This document shows, one piece after another, positions 1-8,371 of a DNA stretch of 53,364 bases; position 1 is the first letter of the stretch, and each line of letters begins with the position of its first letter. The DNA comes from an uncultured Eubacteriales bacterium (GTDB taxonomy: Bacteria; Bacillota; Clostridia; Christensenellales; Aristaeellaceae): positions 1-53,364 of the forward strand of contig CACYGY010000007.1 of NCBI GenBank assembly GCA_902774025.1, in the 5' to 3' direction. A program made the position numbers and the translations under genes. The notes beneath the pieces are model-generated. The model saw only the letters and a program-made list of their open reading frames with translations, ran no database searches and was not told where the DNA came from.

Positions 1-70
1 AGAAGTTAAGCCCTTCAGTGCCGAAAGTACTTGGCTGGAGACGGCCCGGGAGGATAGGTCGCTGCCGGAT
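1..70 (+). rRNA. rrf: 5S ribosomal RNA, 3' part
   Basis: The first 70 bases read as the 3' half of a bacterial 5S rRNA: the loop segment AGAAGTTAAGCCCTTCAG at the start is the conserved part of 5S helix III, and GGTCGCTGCCGGA near base 58-70 is the closing strand of helix I/V. The 5' half lies outside the window. It is followed at once by a terminator, so it is the last gene of an rRNA operon that runs into the window. Confidence 0.93.
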
Positions 71-77
71 TCCACTT

Positions 78-102
78 AGAAGCCGAAAGGCTTCTTTTTC
101 TG
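78..102 (+). terminator. Terminator of the rRNA operon
   Basis: Perfect 7-bp stem AGAAGCC / GGCTTCT (78-84 with 89-95) closed by a GAAA tetraloop and followed by a T-rich run. It sits 8 bases after the 5S gene. Confidence 0.88.
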
Positions 103-167
103 TCCGAAAAATCTGCCTGAATCGGAAAAGGCAATACCTTTTCCGCGGCAAAGTATGTGAAATCGTA

Positions 168-196
168 TTGACAGCGGCCAATGCCGGTGATTAAAT
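168..196 (+). promoter_or_regulatory. Probable prfC-typA promoter
   Basis: TTGACA at 168-173, a 17-base spacer and TTAAAT at 191-196 (4 of 6 to the -10 consensus). The predicted RNA start near 203 lies upstream of the ATG at 229 but downstream of the in-frame ATG at 181, which supports the later start. Confidence 0.6.
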
Positions 197-228
197 CATT
201 GATTGAGTCTTACTTTAGGAGGTTACTC

Positions 229-1848
229 ATGTTGCCTGTTGCTGATTCCCAGGCTTTTCGAGAAATCCTGCATGAACAGGTTGAAAAACGAAGGACATTC
301 GCCATTATTTCACACCCTGACGCAGGCAAAACGACTTTGACTGAAAAGCTTCTTCTGTATGGCGGGGCGATCCGTTCAGCAGGTTCTGTAAAAGCGCGGA
401 GAAGCGACAAGCATGCTACCTCAGATTGGATGGATATTGAGAAGCAGAGAGGGATTTCCGTAACCTCCTCCGCCATGCAGTTTGATTTTGACGGATACCG
501 GATCAATATTCTCGATACTCCCGGACATCAGGATTTTTCAGAGGATACATACCGTGTTCTGGTCGCTGCCGATTCCGCGGTTATGCTGATTGATGCCGCA
601 AAGGGTGTGGAAGCTCAGACAATCAAATTGTTCAAGGTTTGCAGGATGCGGAAGATTCCCATTTTCACGTTTGTCAACAAGATGGACCGTGCGGCCAAGG
701 ACCCATTTTCTCTTATGGAAGAAATCGAGCAGGTGCTTGGTATTCGTTCTGTCCCCATCAACTGGCCCATTGGTGTGGATGGAGATTTTCAGGGGGTATA
801 TCATCGGGATACCCGGATGGTTGAATTGTACAACGGTGGAGATCATGGTCAGAGTATTGTGGAAAAGACCGACATTTCCATTGATGATGCGAACCTTTCG
901 GGATACATGAACCAGGAATATATTGACAGGCTCAGGAATGAGATTGAACTGTTGGACGTTGCGGGAGATGAATTTGACCTGCAGGCGGTCAGGGACGGAG
1001 AACTCACACCGATGTTCTTCGGGTCCGCTATAACGAACTTTGGTGTGGAGCCTTTCCTGGAACGATTCCTGGATTACACCACGCCGCCCCTCCCCAGAAA
1101 AAGCGATCAGGGCCTTGTCCAGCCGGAGGAACCGTATTTTTCGGGGTTCATATTCAAGATTCAGGCCAATATGAATCCTGCTCATCGTGACCGTCTTGCT
1201 TTCATGCGTATTGTCAGCGGTGCCTATGAAAAGGGAAACGAGGTATGGCACAGCGGGACCAACAAGAACATTGTGCTGAAACAGCCTCAGCAGTTCATGG
1301 CGGATGAACATGAAGCCGTCACGGAAGCGTGGGCAGGAGATATCATTGGTCTGTTTGATCCCGGGATTTATCAGTTAGGGGACACACTTTCTTCCGGACC
1401 AAAAATTCATTTTGAGGATATCCCGGTGTTCGCCTCCGAACACTTCAATCGTGTGAGACCCAGGGACAGCATGAAGCGGAAGCAGTTTCTTAAGGGAATT
1501 TCCCAGCTTGCGGAGGAAGGCGCTATCCAGACCTTTACGAGAACAGAGACAGGAAAAGAGGAGTTTCTCGTAGGTGTCGTGGGTGTGCTGCAGTTTGAGG
1601 TTCTCGAGCACAGACTGAAGACAGAGTATCAGACGGATATCGTCATGGAACCGCAGGACTTCCACTATGTCCGCTGGATTGTCAAAACGCCCCTTCCCGT
1701 GGACCGGCTGAAACTGACCTCCACATCCGGACGTGCCAAGGACAGCAGGAACCGGGATGTGCTGTTATTTGAAAATGAATGGAGTATACGTCTGGCCTGT
1801 GAAAACAATGAAGGGCTTGAACTGACGGACACGGCAAGCCGTAACTGA
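229..1848 (+). CDS. prfC: Peptide chain release factor 3 (RF3)
   Basis: A translational GTPase that removes RF1/RF2 from the ribosome after peptide release. The 539-residue product has the RF3 signature P-loop SHPDAGKTTLTEKLLLYGGAI near residues 30-50, the switch RGISVTSS, the G3 motif DTPGHQDFSEDTYR and G4 NKMDR, in the usual order, and is close to the family length of about 530. An in-frame ATG exists at 181, but the ATG at 229 follows a strong AGGAGG (217-222) at 6 bases and only it lies inside the predicted transcript. typA follows after 17 bases, so the two GTPases are probably cotranscribed. RF3 is identified over EF-G and TypA by the HPDAGKTT and QDFSEDT forms of the motifs. Confidence 0.96.
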   Translation: MLPVADSQAFREILHEQVEKRRTFAIISHPDAGKTTLTEKLLLYGGAIRSAGSVKARRSDKHATSDWMDIEKQRGISVTSSAMQFDFDGYRINILDTPGHQDFSEDTYRVLVAADSAVMLIDAAKGVEAQTIKLFKVCRMRKIPIFTFVNKMDRAAKDPFSLMEEIEQVLGIRSVPINWPIGVDGDFQGVYHRDTRMVELYNGGDHGQSIVEKTDISIDDANLSGYMNQEYIDRLRNEIELLDVAGDEFDLQAVRDGELTPMFFGSAITNFGVEPFLERFLDYTTPPLPRKSDQGLVQPEEPYFSGFIFKIQANMNPAHRDRLAFMRIVSGAYEKGNEVWHSGTNKNIVLKQPQQFMADEHEAVTEAWAGDIIGLFDPGIYQLGDTLSSGPKIHFEDIPVFASEHFNRVRPRDSMKRKQFLKGISQLAEEGAIQTFTRTETGKEEFLVGVVGVLQFEVLEHRLKTEYQTDIVMEPQDFHYVRWIVKTPLPVDRLKLTSTSGRAKDSRNRDVLLFENEWSIRLACENNEGLELTDTASRN

Positions 1849-1865
1849 GGGAGAGAAGAAAGAAT

Positions 1866-3689
1866 ATGGTACGTGATGATATTCGGAATATTGCCATTAT
1901 AGCTCATGTTGATCATGGCAAGACCACACTGGTGGATCAGATGCTGAAGCAGGGCGGGGTGTACCGTGAAAATCAGCAGACTGTGGACCGGGTCATGGAT
2001 TCCAATGCGATTGAAAGAGAGCGCGGCATCACGATTCTCAGCAAGAATACGGCCGTGCATTATCAGGGACATAAAATCAATATTGTGGACACACCCGGTC
2101 ATGCGGACTTTGGCGGAGAAGTTGAGCGTGTTCTGAAAATGGTGGATGGCGTTCTGCTTCTTGTGGACAGCTTTGAAGGTCCTATGCCCCAGACACGGTT
2201 TGTGCTGAAAAAGGCACTGGAACTGAGATTGAAGGTTCTGATCGTCATTAACAAGATTGACAGACCGGATGCCCGCTGCAATGAGGTCGTGGAGGAGATT
2301 CTGGACCTCCTTATTGACCTGGAAGCTGACGAAAGCACACTGGATAACCCGATTCTGTATGTATCCGCCCGGAAAGGTACAGCCACACTGGATCTGGAGA
2401 AACCCGGCCAGGATCTGAAGCCCCTGTTTGATGCGATTCTGAAGTGCATCCCGGCTCCGGAGGGCGACCCCAAAGGACCCGCGCAGGTCCTGATTTCAAC
2501 CATTGACTACAGTGAATACGTGGGCAGGATCGGTGTGGGACGCATCACAAGAGGCACCTTTACCGAAGGCATGAGTGTGGTCCATACGAATATTGAAACA
2601 GGAAAAACCAGCCAGCCCTGGCGTCTTGGCGGTCTGTTCCAGTATGACGGACTGAAGAGATCCAATGCCTCAGAAGTCAGCATGGGAGACATTGTGGCTC
2701 TGTGCGGCAATGACGAGATTTCCATCGGGGATACGGTCTGTGATCCCGCCTGCGTGGAAGGTCTGCCCTTTGTGAAGATCAGCGAACCTACCGTGACCAT
2801 GACCTTTCAGGTCAACGACAGTCCCTTTGCCGGCAGGGAAGGCGAATATGTCACAAGCCGGCACCTGAGGGGGAGACTGATGCGGGAACTGCAGACAGAT
2901 GTCTCCCTGAGGGTCAACGAAACGGATTCCACGGATGCCTTTGAGGTTTGCGGGCGGGGTGAGCTGCACCTGTCGATCCTCATTGAGAACATGCGCCGGC
3001 AGGGATATGAGTTTGCCGTAAGCAAACCGCAGGTCATCTACAGGGAAATTGACGGAGTGAAGTGTGAGCCCATTGAGCGGCTTGTGGTGGACACGCCACA
3101 GGCGACAGCCGGTGCGGTGATCGAAAAGATTGGCCGTCGCAGGGGTACACTGGAGCATATGTCAGGCTATGAGCGGGTACGTCTTGAATTTCTGGTGCCT
3201 TCCAGAGGGCTTTTCGGATACAGAAGTGAATTCATGACCGACACGCGGGGTGAGGGCATCATGTCCTCTGTCTTTGAAAAGTACGAGCCTGTCCGGGGAG
3301 ATATTCCCCACAGGAGCGCAGGCGCTCTGGTGGCACATGAGACGGGTACCAGCAATTCCTATGGCCTGTTTTATGCCCAGGAGAGAGGAACTCTGTTCAT
3401 CGGTGCCGGACTGGAAGTCTATGAGGGTATGATTGTGGGACAGAATGCGCGTCCCGGCGACCTGGTGGTCAATGTGTGCAAACAGAAGCATGTGACGAAT
3501 ATGCGCAATGCCTCAGCATCTGAGGACGCACTGAGACTGGTTTCCGTTCATCCCCTGTCCCTTGAGGAATGCCTGGAATTCATCGATGATGACGAGCTCC
3601 TGGAAATCACACCCAAGTCTCTGCGCATGAGAAAACGAATTCTGAATGCAGGCGACCGCTCCCGGCAGTGGCGTCATCAGAACAGCTGA
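1866..3689 (+). CDS. typA: Ribosome-associated GTPase TypA/BipA
   Basis: Translational GTPase that binds the ribosome and helps in 50S assembly and stress adaptation. The 607 residues begin with IAIIAHVDHGKTTLVDQMLKQ (P-loop), followed by RERGITILSKN (switch I), VDTPGHADFGGEVER (G3) and VINKIDRPDARC (G4), which is the TypA pattern and not EF-G or LepA. The C-terminal half carries the TypA-specific domain (SRGLFGYRSEFMTDTRGEGIMSS is typical, in positions near 440-460). The ATG lies 17 bases after prfC with a GAGGGAGAGAAG ribosome site in the gap. A terminator follows the stop. Confidence 0.97.
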   Translation: MVRDDIRNIAIIAHVDHGKTTLVDQMLKQGGVYRENQQTVDRVMDSNAIERERGITILSKNTAVHYQGHKINIVDTPGHADFGGEVERVLKMVDGVLLLVDSFEGPMPQTRFVLKKALELRLKVLIVINKIDRPDARCNEVVEEILDLLIDLEADESTLDNPILYVSARKGTATLDLEKPGQDLKPLFDAILKCIPAPEGDPKGPAQVLISTIDYSEYVGRIGVGRITRGTFTEGMSVVHTNIETGKTSQPWRLGGLFQYDGLKRSNASEVSMGDIVALCGNDEISIGDTVCDPACVEGLPFVKISEPTVTMTFQVNDSPFAGREGEYVTSRHLRGRLMRELQTDVSLRVNETDSTDAFEVCGRGELHLSILIENMRRQGYEFAVSKPQVIYREIDGVKCEPIERLVVDTPQATAGAVIEKIGRRRGTLEHMSGYERVRLEFLVPSRGLFGYRSEFMTDTRGEGIMSSVFEKYEPVRGDIPHRSAGALVAHETGTSNSYGLFYAQERGTLFIGAGLEVYEGMIVGQNARPGDLVVNVCKQKHVTNMRNASASEDALRLVSVHPLSLEECLEFIDDDELLEITPKSLRMRKRILNAGDRSRQWRHQNS

Positions 3690-3694
3690 ATCCT

Positions 3695-3730
3695 CCGCTC
3701 TCCCGGTCAGGGGGAGCGGTTTTCTTTTGG
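3695..3730 (+). terminator. Terminator after typA
   Basis: 10-bp stem CCGCTCTCCC / GGGGGAGCGG (3695-3704 with 3710-3719, one T-G wobble), loop GGTCA, then TTTTCTTTT. Confidence 0.88.
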
Positions 3731-3742
3731 GATAAATCTGGA

Positions 3743-3748
3743 TATAAT
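3743..3748 (+). promoter_or_regulatory. -10 element of the cinA operon
   Basis: A consensus TATAAT overlaps an in-frame upstream ATG (3747) of cinA, which shows that this ATG cannot be the start. The matching -35 (TTTTCT at 3720-3725, 17 bases upstream) is weak and lies in the T-run of the preceding terminator. Confidence 0.5.
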
Positions 3749-3779
3749 GACCGGGAACTTCGTGAAAGAAGGAGAAGAT

Positions 3780-4958
3780 ATGCAGGCAGAGATTCTCTGT
3801 GTGGGCACGGAACTGCTCATGGGGCAGATTCTCAATACCAATGCCCAGTTCATAGCGCGCAAGCTGAGTGCGCTGGGGATTGATCTGAAGTATCAGCAGG
3901 TGGTGGGAGACAACGAGGAAAGGCTGGAGGCCGCCTATCGGCTGGCTCTTTCCCGGTCCGATATTGTGATCACCAGCGGCGGTCTGGGACCCACGGTGGA
4001 TGACATCACCAAAAGGGTTCTGGCCCGGGTGGCGGGCAGAAAAATGGTGGTATTTCCGGAAGCCGAGGAAATGGTCCGGCGGCGTTTTGCCGAATATCAT
4101 CGGAATATGACGCCCAACAACCGAAACCAGGCCATGTTTGCCGAAGGTACCCGGATTCTGGTCAATCATCATGGGACAGCACCGGGTGCCATCGTACCGC
4201 TGGATAACGGGTGCGAAGTCATCCATCTTCCGGGCCCGCCCTCGGAACTTGAGCCGATGTTTGAGGAATCCGTGATGCCCTACCTTGAAAAGAGGTCAGA
4301 GCATGTCATCGTAAGCCGGTATATCCGGATCTTTGGCATGGGAGAGTCTGAGGTGGATATGCGCATGAAGGACCTTGAGGCAGGCAGCAATCCAACCCTG
4401 AGCCCCTACTGCTCTCTGGGGGAGGTCATGCTTCGGGCAACGGCAAGCGCCGGTACGCACGAAAAAGCGGAGGAGATTCTGACGCCTCTTGTGAAAGAAG
4501 TACGCAGGAGGATCGGACATGTGATCTATGAGATCTCCGGTACGGATCATGGCGGACTGGGGGAAACGGCTGTCACAGAACTGAAGGCCCGGGGATGGAC
4601 GGTGGCAGTGTCCGAAGATGCGACGGGTGGCCTGCTTGCCTCGGCCCTTGCGGAGATCCCGGAATCAGAGCAGATATTCCGGGGCGGGATGGTGTTCCCC
4701 TGCGGAGCGGGAATCTGCCGGGATACAGCAGAGGAGAGAGCCCGCGGTATCAGGGAGCAGATGCGGACGGATCTTGGGATCAGTGTCGTGGGCACGGCTG
4801 TTGAAGCAGGAGACGTTCCGGCAGGTACGGTGTATCTGGGAATCAGTACTATAAACGGGACACGTGTGAAGCAGGTCTGTCTCTCCGGAGGCCGGGACAG
4901 GATTCGCAAACTGGCGGTCAAGCACGCACTGAGCATGATCTTGGAAGAGCTGGGATAA
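3780..4958 (+). CDS. cinA: CinA-type protein with a degenerate C-terminal amidase domain
   Basis: 392 residues. The N-terminal MoaB-like domain (COG1058, known as an ADP-ribose pyrophosphatase in some members) is well kept: EILCVGTELLMGQILNTN at the start, TSGGLGPTVDDITK near 67-80 and LPGPPSELEPMFEE near 155. The C-terminal domain corresponds to the NMN amidohydrolase PncC, but the catalytic ESCTGG is replaced by EDATGG, with Asp280 where the catalytic Ser belongs, and the downstream GxVxYxxxxK motif (Tyr and Lys) reads GMVFPCGAGI. A loop of about 15 residues is also missing. NMN deamidation by this protein is therefore unlikely (inference). The start at 3780 has an AGAAGGAG site and lies after the -10. 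The next two genes follow closely, so cinA leads an operon with nadR. Confidence 0.9.
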   Translation: MQAEILCVGTELLMGQILNTNAQFIARKLSALGIDLKYQQVVGDNEERLEAAYRLALSRSDIVITSGGLGPTVDDITKRVLARVAGRKMVVFPEAEEMVRRRFAEYHRNMTPNNRNQAMFAEGTRILVNHHGTAPGAIVPLDNGCEVIHLPGPPSELEPMFEESVMPYLEKRSEHVIVSRYIRIFGMGESEVDMRMKDLEAGSNPTLSPYCSLGEVMLRATASAGTHEKAEEILTPLVKEVRRRIGHVIYEISGTDHGGLGETAVTELKARGWTVAVSEDATGGLLASALAEIPESEQIFRGGMVFPCGAGICRDTAEERARGIREQMRTDLGISVVGTAVEAGDVPAGTVYLGISTINGTRVKQVCLSGGRDRIRKLAVKHALSMILEELG

Positions 4959-4989
4959 GATCGGAAGGGAGAGGACGGGAGGTGGGGAT

Positions 4990-6492
4990 GTGAAGAAGAG
5001 CCTGTTTTTTCTCGCAATGGCTCTTTTCCTGCTGCTTTCCTTCTCTGCCCTGTCGGAGGAAGGCGGGGGTGTCAGCCGTGTCCTGCTTATCGGCTGCGAC
5101 CGTTTTCTCAGCCAGAGTGATACCTATCCCTCTTCCTTTCAGAATGTCAGTAAAATGGAACAGGTCCTGAAGGGCAGCCGGACGCAGCCTGTTATGGTCT
5201 GCGCGAAACCGGAGGGTATTTCAAGCCTTGAGGAAATACAGAAACTGATACGGACGACTTTTCAGGGCGCGGGAGAACAGGATCTGAATTACTTCTATCT
5301 GAGTACTCATGGTCTGTGGCAGGAGGGAGAACCCAATTACGGTATGACCTTCCTTCTCTCGGACGGGGTGCGGGAAAGCGGAATCACTGCCGGACAGCTG
5401 TATGACTGTTTGAAGGACATTCCCGGAAAAAAGATCCTGATCCTGGACGCCTGCCATTCCGGAGCGGTGATCGGGAAAGGGGAACATACTTCCTTTGACA
5501 ATGTCTTCTGCTCCCCGGATTTCAGAGTGATCTGTTCTTCAGGGGCCGCGGAGGAGAGCTGGTTCTGGTCCGGAAGAAGCACGGAGTACGGTCAGATCGA
5601 CGGAGGCGGATACTTTTCGGACGTTATGGCCATGGGCATGTCCATGAGCACCGGGTACGCCGCAGACCGGAATCATGACGGGGAAATTACCTTGTCGGAA
5701 ATCAAGGCGTACATGCTTTCCATGCATGGGGCCTCCACGGTGAGGACGTATCCGGAGGAGTCGGATGACAGCCTGTTCTCCTACGATATGTCCCCGCCCG
5801 TCCGCAGAACCTGCCCCATTGCCAATATCTATTTCGAGGAAAGCATTCTCTCCGGTGATCACTCGGAAATCAGCTTTTCCTTCACAGTCTATGAGACGGT
5901 GCGCATGGCCTATCAGATGGTGGACCTGGTGAACGGCCGCTGGGACTTTGAGCATGCCAGACTTGTGTATGACCAGGGGGAACCCTTTGGGCCTTACGGG
6001 GACGCGGAAGGTTACCTGTCCCCGGGCCTGAAGGAGCGGACGCTGCAACTGTATGCGGACACGGACAGGAGCGGATATGTGCTTCTTCAGATGGTGGTGA
6101 CATACGGGGAGACGGTTTCCGTTCTGGCCTCCCGGGTTATCTGTATCCCCCCGGATCAGGGGGATCCCAGGCTCAGGGTGCTGGTGCGCCCGGTAACCCG
6201 GTTTTACACAGGGGAAGAACTGGGCGTCATCATTGAGCATCAGACTCCCATGGAATATACGGTGATCCTGGTTTCAGAGGAAACCGGGGAAAAAAAGCGT
6301 CTGACGCCGCGCCTTCTGTCCAGGCCCGAACAGGTCCAGCCGTCGGCCAGCACGTTCTTCTGGAATGGCGTTCCTCTTCAGGGGGATGAGATGCGAAACG
6401 GGCAGTATCACCTGCATATCACATCCAGCGTCAACGGAAGCCTTTATGAGGCTGATTCGGATGTTTTTACACTGTTATGGCAGGAGGAATGA
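4990..6492 (+). CDS. Secreted caspase-like (peptidase C14) protein with EF-hand loop
   Basis: 500 residues starting at GTG with GGGAGG 7 bases upstream; the neighbouring ATG at 4988 is followed by a stop. Residues 1-22 form a signal peptide ending near LSALSEE. Residues 28-270 look like a caspase/metacaspase fold: the beta-strand VLLIGCDRF, the catalytic His107 in YLSTHG and Cys155 in LILDACHSG. An EF-hand-type loop DRNHDGEITLSE (226-237) follows the catalytic domain, suggesting calcium binding. The remaining 230 residues are beta-rich, and FFWNGVPLQGDEMRNGQYHL near 465 resembles the FlgD-type Ig domain. No transmembrane anchor is seen, so it should be exported. Substrate and role are unknown. 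It lies 31 bases after cinA and 3 bases before nadR, an unexpected place for a secreted protease-like gene. Confidence 0.85.
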   Translation: MKKSLFFLAMALFLLLSFSALSEEGGGVSRVLLIGCDRFLSQSDTYPSSFQNVSKMEQVLKGSRTQPVMVCAKPEGISSLEEIQKLIRTTFQGAGEQDLNYFYLSTHGLWQEGEPNYGMTFLLSDGVRESGITAGQLYDCLKDIPGKKILILDACHSGAVIGKGEHTSFDNVFCSPDFRVICSSGAAEESWFWSGRSTEYGQIDGGGYFSDVMAMGMSMSTGYAADRNHDGEITLSEIKAYMLSMHGASTVRTYPEESDDSLFSYDMSPPVRRTCPIANIYFEESILSGDHSEISFSFTVYETVRMAYQMVDLVNGRWDFEHARLVYDQGEPFGPYGDAEGYLSPGLKERTLQLYADTDRSGYVLLQMVVTYGETVSVLASRVICIPPDQGDPRLRVLVRPVTRFYTGEELGVIIEHQTPMEYTVILVSEETGEKKRLTPRLLSRPEQVQPSASTFFWNGVPLQGDEMRNGQYHLHITSSVNGSLYEADSDVFTLLWQEE

Positions 6493-6495
6493 GAA

Positions 6496-7539
6496 ATGTA
6501 TCAGACGGGTGTATATTTCGGGAGGTTCTGTCCCCCCCACCGGGGACATCTTTATCAGATCATCCGGGCTTCCACCCTGTGCGAAAAGCTGGTGGTGGTG
6601 ATATCCGACAACCGTGACCAGACAGAAAAGATCTGCCGGGAAGACGGGCTGCCTGTCATAACCTATCAGCTCAGAAAGCAATGGCTGACTCAGCAGGTCC
6701 AGGACATGGCGCATATTGAGGTCCGGGTGCTGGATGAAACGGATATTGCGGAGTATCCCAACGGATGGGAGGACTGGGCGCGAAAAATGAAAAATGTGGT
6801 TCCGGAGGGAATCAGTGCCTTTTTCGTGGGGGATCAGGATTATGATCAACCCCTCAGGCAGTTTTTTCCGTCAAGCGCCATCGAACTGTTTGACCCCTCC
6901 CGCAGCCGTTATCCCATATCCGCCACGGAGATCCGTAAGGACATTCTGAACCAGTGGCATTACATTCTGGGTCCGGCCCGTCCTTTTTTCTCCAAGAAGA
7001 TCCTCATTGCGGGTACTGAATCCTGCGGGAAGACGACACTGACAAAATGCCTGGCAAAACTGTACAACACCTCCTGGTCTGAGGAAGTGGGGCGGTACTA
7101 TGCCCAGCAGTACCTGGGGGGAGACGAGACCATCTACACGGATGAGGATTTCAACCGCATGGCCTATCTTCAGGCAGAGCAGGACTACCATGCCATGCGC
7201 ACGGCCAACAAGGTGTGCTTTTTCGATACGGACGCCGTGGTAACGGATTACTACAGCGAACTGTACATGGGTCACAGAAATAAACTGGTGGAGGCCTTTA
7301 TCAGCCCGGAAAAATATGATGTGCTTCTGTATCTGTCACCGGACGTGAAATGGGTGGCGGACGGACAAAGACTGAACGGGGATCAGGAGCGGCGGGAAGC
7401 CCTGAACGGACGACTTCTGGACATGTACAGAGAATTCGGTTTCGGGGACAGAATCCGGGTTATCCGCGGGGATTACACGCAGCGGCTCACGGCATCCATT
7501 GCCATTGTGGATGGGCTTCTGAACCTGAAGAAGAACTGA
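6496..7539 (+). CDS. nadR: NadR-type NMN adenylyltransferase / ribosylnicotinamide kinase
   Basis: 347 residues with two enzyme domains for NAD salvage. The N-terminal nucleotidyltransferase has GRFCPPHRGH (9-18) and ISATEIR (141-147), the two ATP-binding signatures of the family. The C-terminal kinase has the Walker A GTESCGKTT (173-181) and YLSPDVKWVADGQR near 280, as in NadR ribosylnicotinamide kinases. The N-terminal helix-turn-helix of enterobacterial NadR is absent, so it should act as an enzyme and not a repressor. The ATG lies 3 bases after the caspase-like stop within a GGAGGAATGAGAA ribosome site. No terminator follows before the infC promoter. Confidence 0.92.
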   Translation: MYQTGVYFGRFCPPHRGHLYQIIRASTLCEKLVVVISDNRDQTEKICREDGLPVITYQLRKQWLTQQVQDMAHIEVRVLDETDIAEYPNGWEDWARKMKNVVPEGISAFFVGDQDYDQPLRQFFPSSAIELFDPSRSRYPISATEIRKDILNQWHYILGPARPFFSKKILIAGTESCGKTTLTKCLAKLYNTSWSEEVGRYYAQQYLGGDETIYTDEDFNRMAYLQAEQDYHAMRTANKVCFFDTDAVVTDYYSELYMGHRNKLVEAFISPEKYDVLLYLSPDVKWVADGQRLNGDQERREALNGRLLDMYREFGFGDRIRVIRGDYTQRLTASIAIVDGLLNLKKN

Positions 7540-7550
7540 GAAAAAAGCGT

Positions 7551-7579
7551 TTGACAGAGGCCGGAAAACGTGATAGAAT
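7551..7579 (+). promoter_or_regulatory. Promoter of infC-rpmI-rplT
   Basis: TTGACA (7551-7556), 17-base spacer, TAGAAT (7574-7579). Both hexamers and the spacing are identical to the rRNA promoter at 53231-53259, which fits a strongly expressed translation operon. RNA should start near 7586. Confidence 0.88.
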
Positions 7580-7585
7580 CCCGGA

Positions 7586-7738
7586 TGTTTGAAGCAGAGG
7601 CTTGCCCGCCCCTCACCTCGTGCGGTTATGCTGCCGGGTTTATGGCATCTTTTCTGGCAGACTTGTGCCGGACAGCGGAGATGTGATGCGGTGGGTTTGT
7701 GTCCCACCGCTTTTTTGCGGCCAAGAATATGGAGGTGC
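7586..7738 (+). ncRNA. L20-type ribosomal protein leader
   Basis: The 150-base untranslated leader of infC-rpmI-rplT has stem segments (GCTGCCGG at 7630-7637 can pair with CCGG-A-CAGC at 7668-7676) followed by a full intrinsic terminator. In Firmicutes this operon is known to be repressed by its own product L20 through transcription attenuation in such a leader. The identification rests on position and architecture, not on a covariance model. Confidence 0.7.
7688..7716 (+). terminator. Attenuator in the infC leader
   Basis: 8-bp perfect stem GCGGTGGG / CCCACCGC (7688-7695 with 7703-7710), 7-base loop, then six T. It stands between the promoter and infC, so it must be read through or prevented from forming for the operon to be expressed. 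Confidence 0.88.
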
Positions 7739-8320
7739 ATGGATATCGCTTTCGAGCTGATGATCAACGATGAAATTCGCGACAGAGAAGTTCGTCTGAT
7801 TGACGAAAACGGCGAACAGCTTGGCGTGATGCTGACCCAGAGAGCCATGGAGCTGGCTGAGGAGCGCGGCCTGGATCTGGCTAAGATTCAACCGACAGCC
7901 AAACCGCCGGTGTGCAAGCTGCTGGATTACGACAAGTATCGCTATGAGCAGTCCAGACGTGAGCGCGAAAACCGCAAGAATCAGCGTGTCGTGGACATCA
8001 AGGAAGTTCAGCTTTCCGCCACCATCGAGGAAAACGATGTGCAGACCAAAGCCAAGCAGGCCATTCGTTTTCTGGAGGACGGCGACAAGGTGAAAGTATC
8101 CATCCGGTTCCGTGGCCGTCAGATTACCCACAGCGAAATCGGTGCGCAGGTGATGCAGAAGTTCGCAGAGCGCTGCCAGGATGTGAGCGTTGTGGAACGT
8201 CGCCCCCTTATGGACGGACGGCATATGATTATGATCCTGGCTCCCAAGGCCGCCAAGGCTTCTTTTGCGGAAAAGAAGGCGGCCCGGGAGAGGAATGCTT
8301 CAAAAGAAGCACAGGAATAA
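7739..8320 (+). CDS. infC: Translation initiation factor IF-3
   Basis: IF-3 binds the 30S subunit and checks start codons. The sequence shows INDEIRDREVRLIDENGEQLGV at the N-terminus (linked to 1-30), the linker KIQPTAKPPVCKLLDYDKYRYE and the C-terminal domain KVKVSIRFRGRQITH, all diagnostic. From the ATG at 7739 the product is 193 residues, but GGAGG (7731-7735) is then only 3 bases away. The third codon, ATC at 7745, is 9 bases from GGAGG and may be the true start, since infC genes are known for AUU/AUC starts used in autoregulation. The longer open frame upstream runs through the attenuator and is not coding. rpmI and rplT follow in the usual order. Confidence 0.96.
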   Translation: MDIAFELMINDEIRDREVRLIDENGEQLGVMLTQRAMELAEERGLDLAKIQPTAKPPVCKLLDYDKYRYEQSRRERENRKNQRVVDIKEVQLSATIEENDVQTKAKQAIRFLEDGDKVKVSIRFRGRQITHSEIGAQVMQKFAERCQDVSVVERRPLMDGRHMIMILAPKAAKASFAEKKAARERNASKEAQE

Positions 8321-8371
8321 GTGAAATACTCATGTTCTCATGAGTGGCTGAAAGGAAGGAGGACCACCCCT

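Noticed and set aside
181..228. Start of prfC at the ATG 181
   Set aside because: It lies between the -35 and -10 of the predicted promoter; ATG 229 has an excellent AGGAGG.
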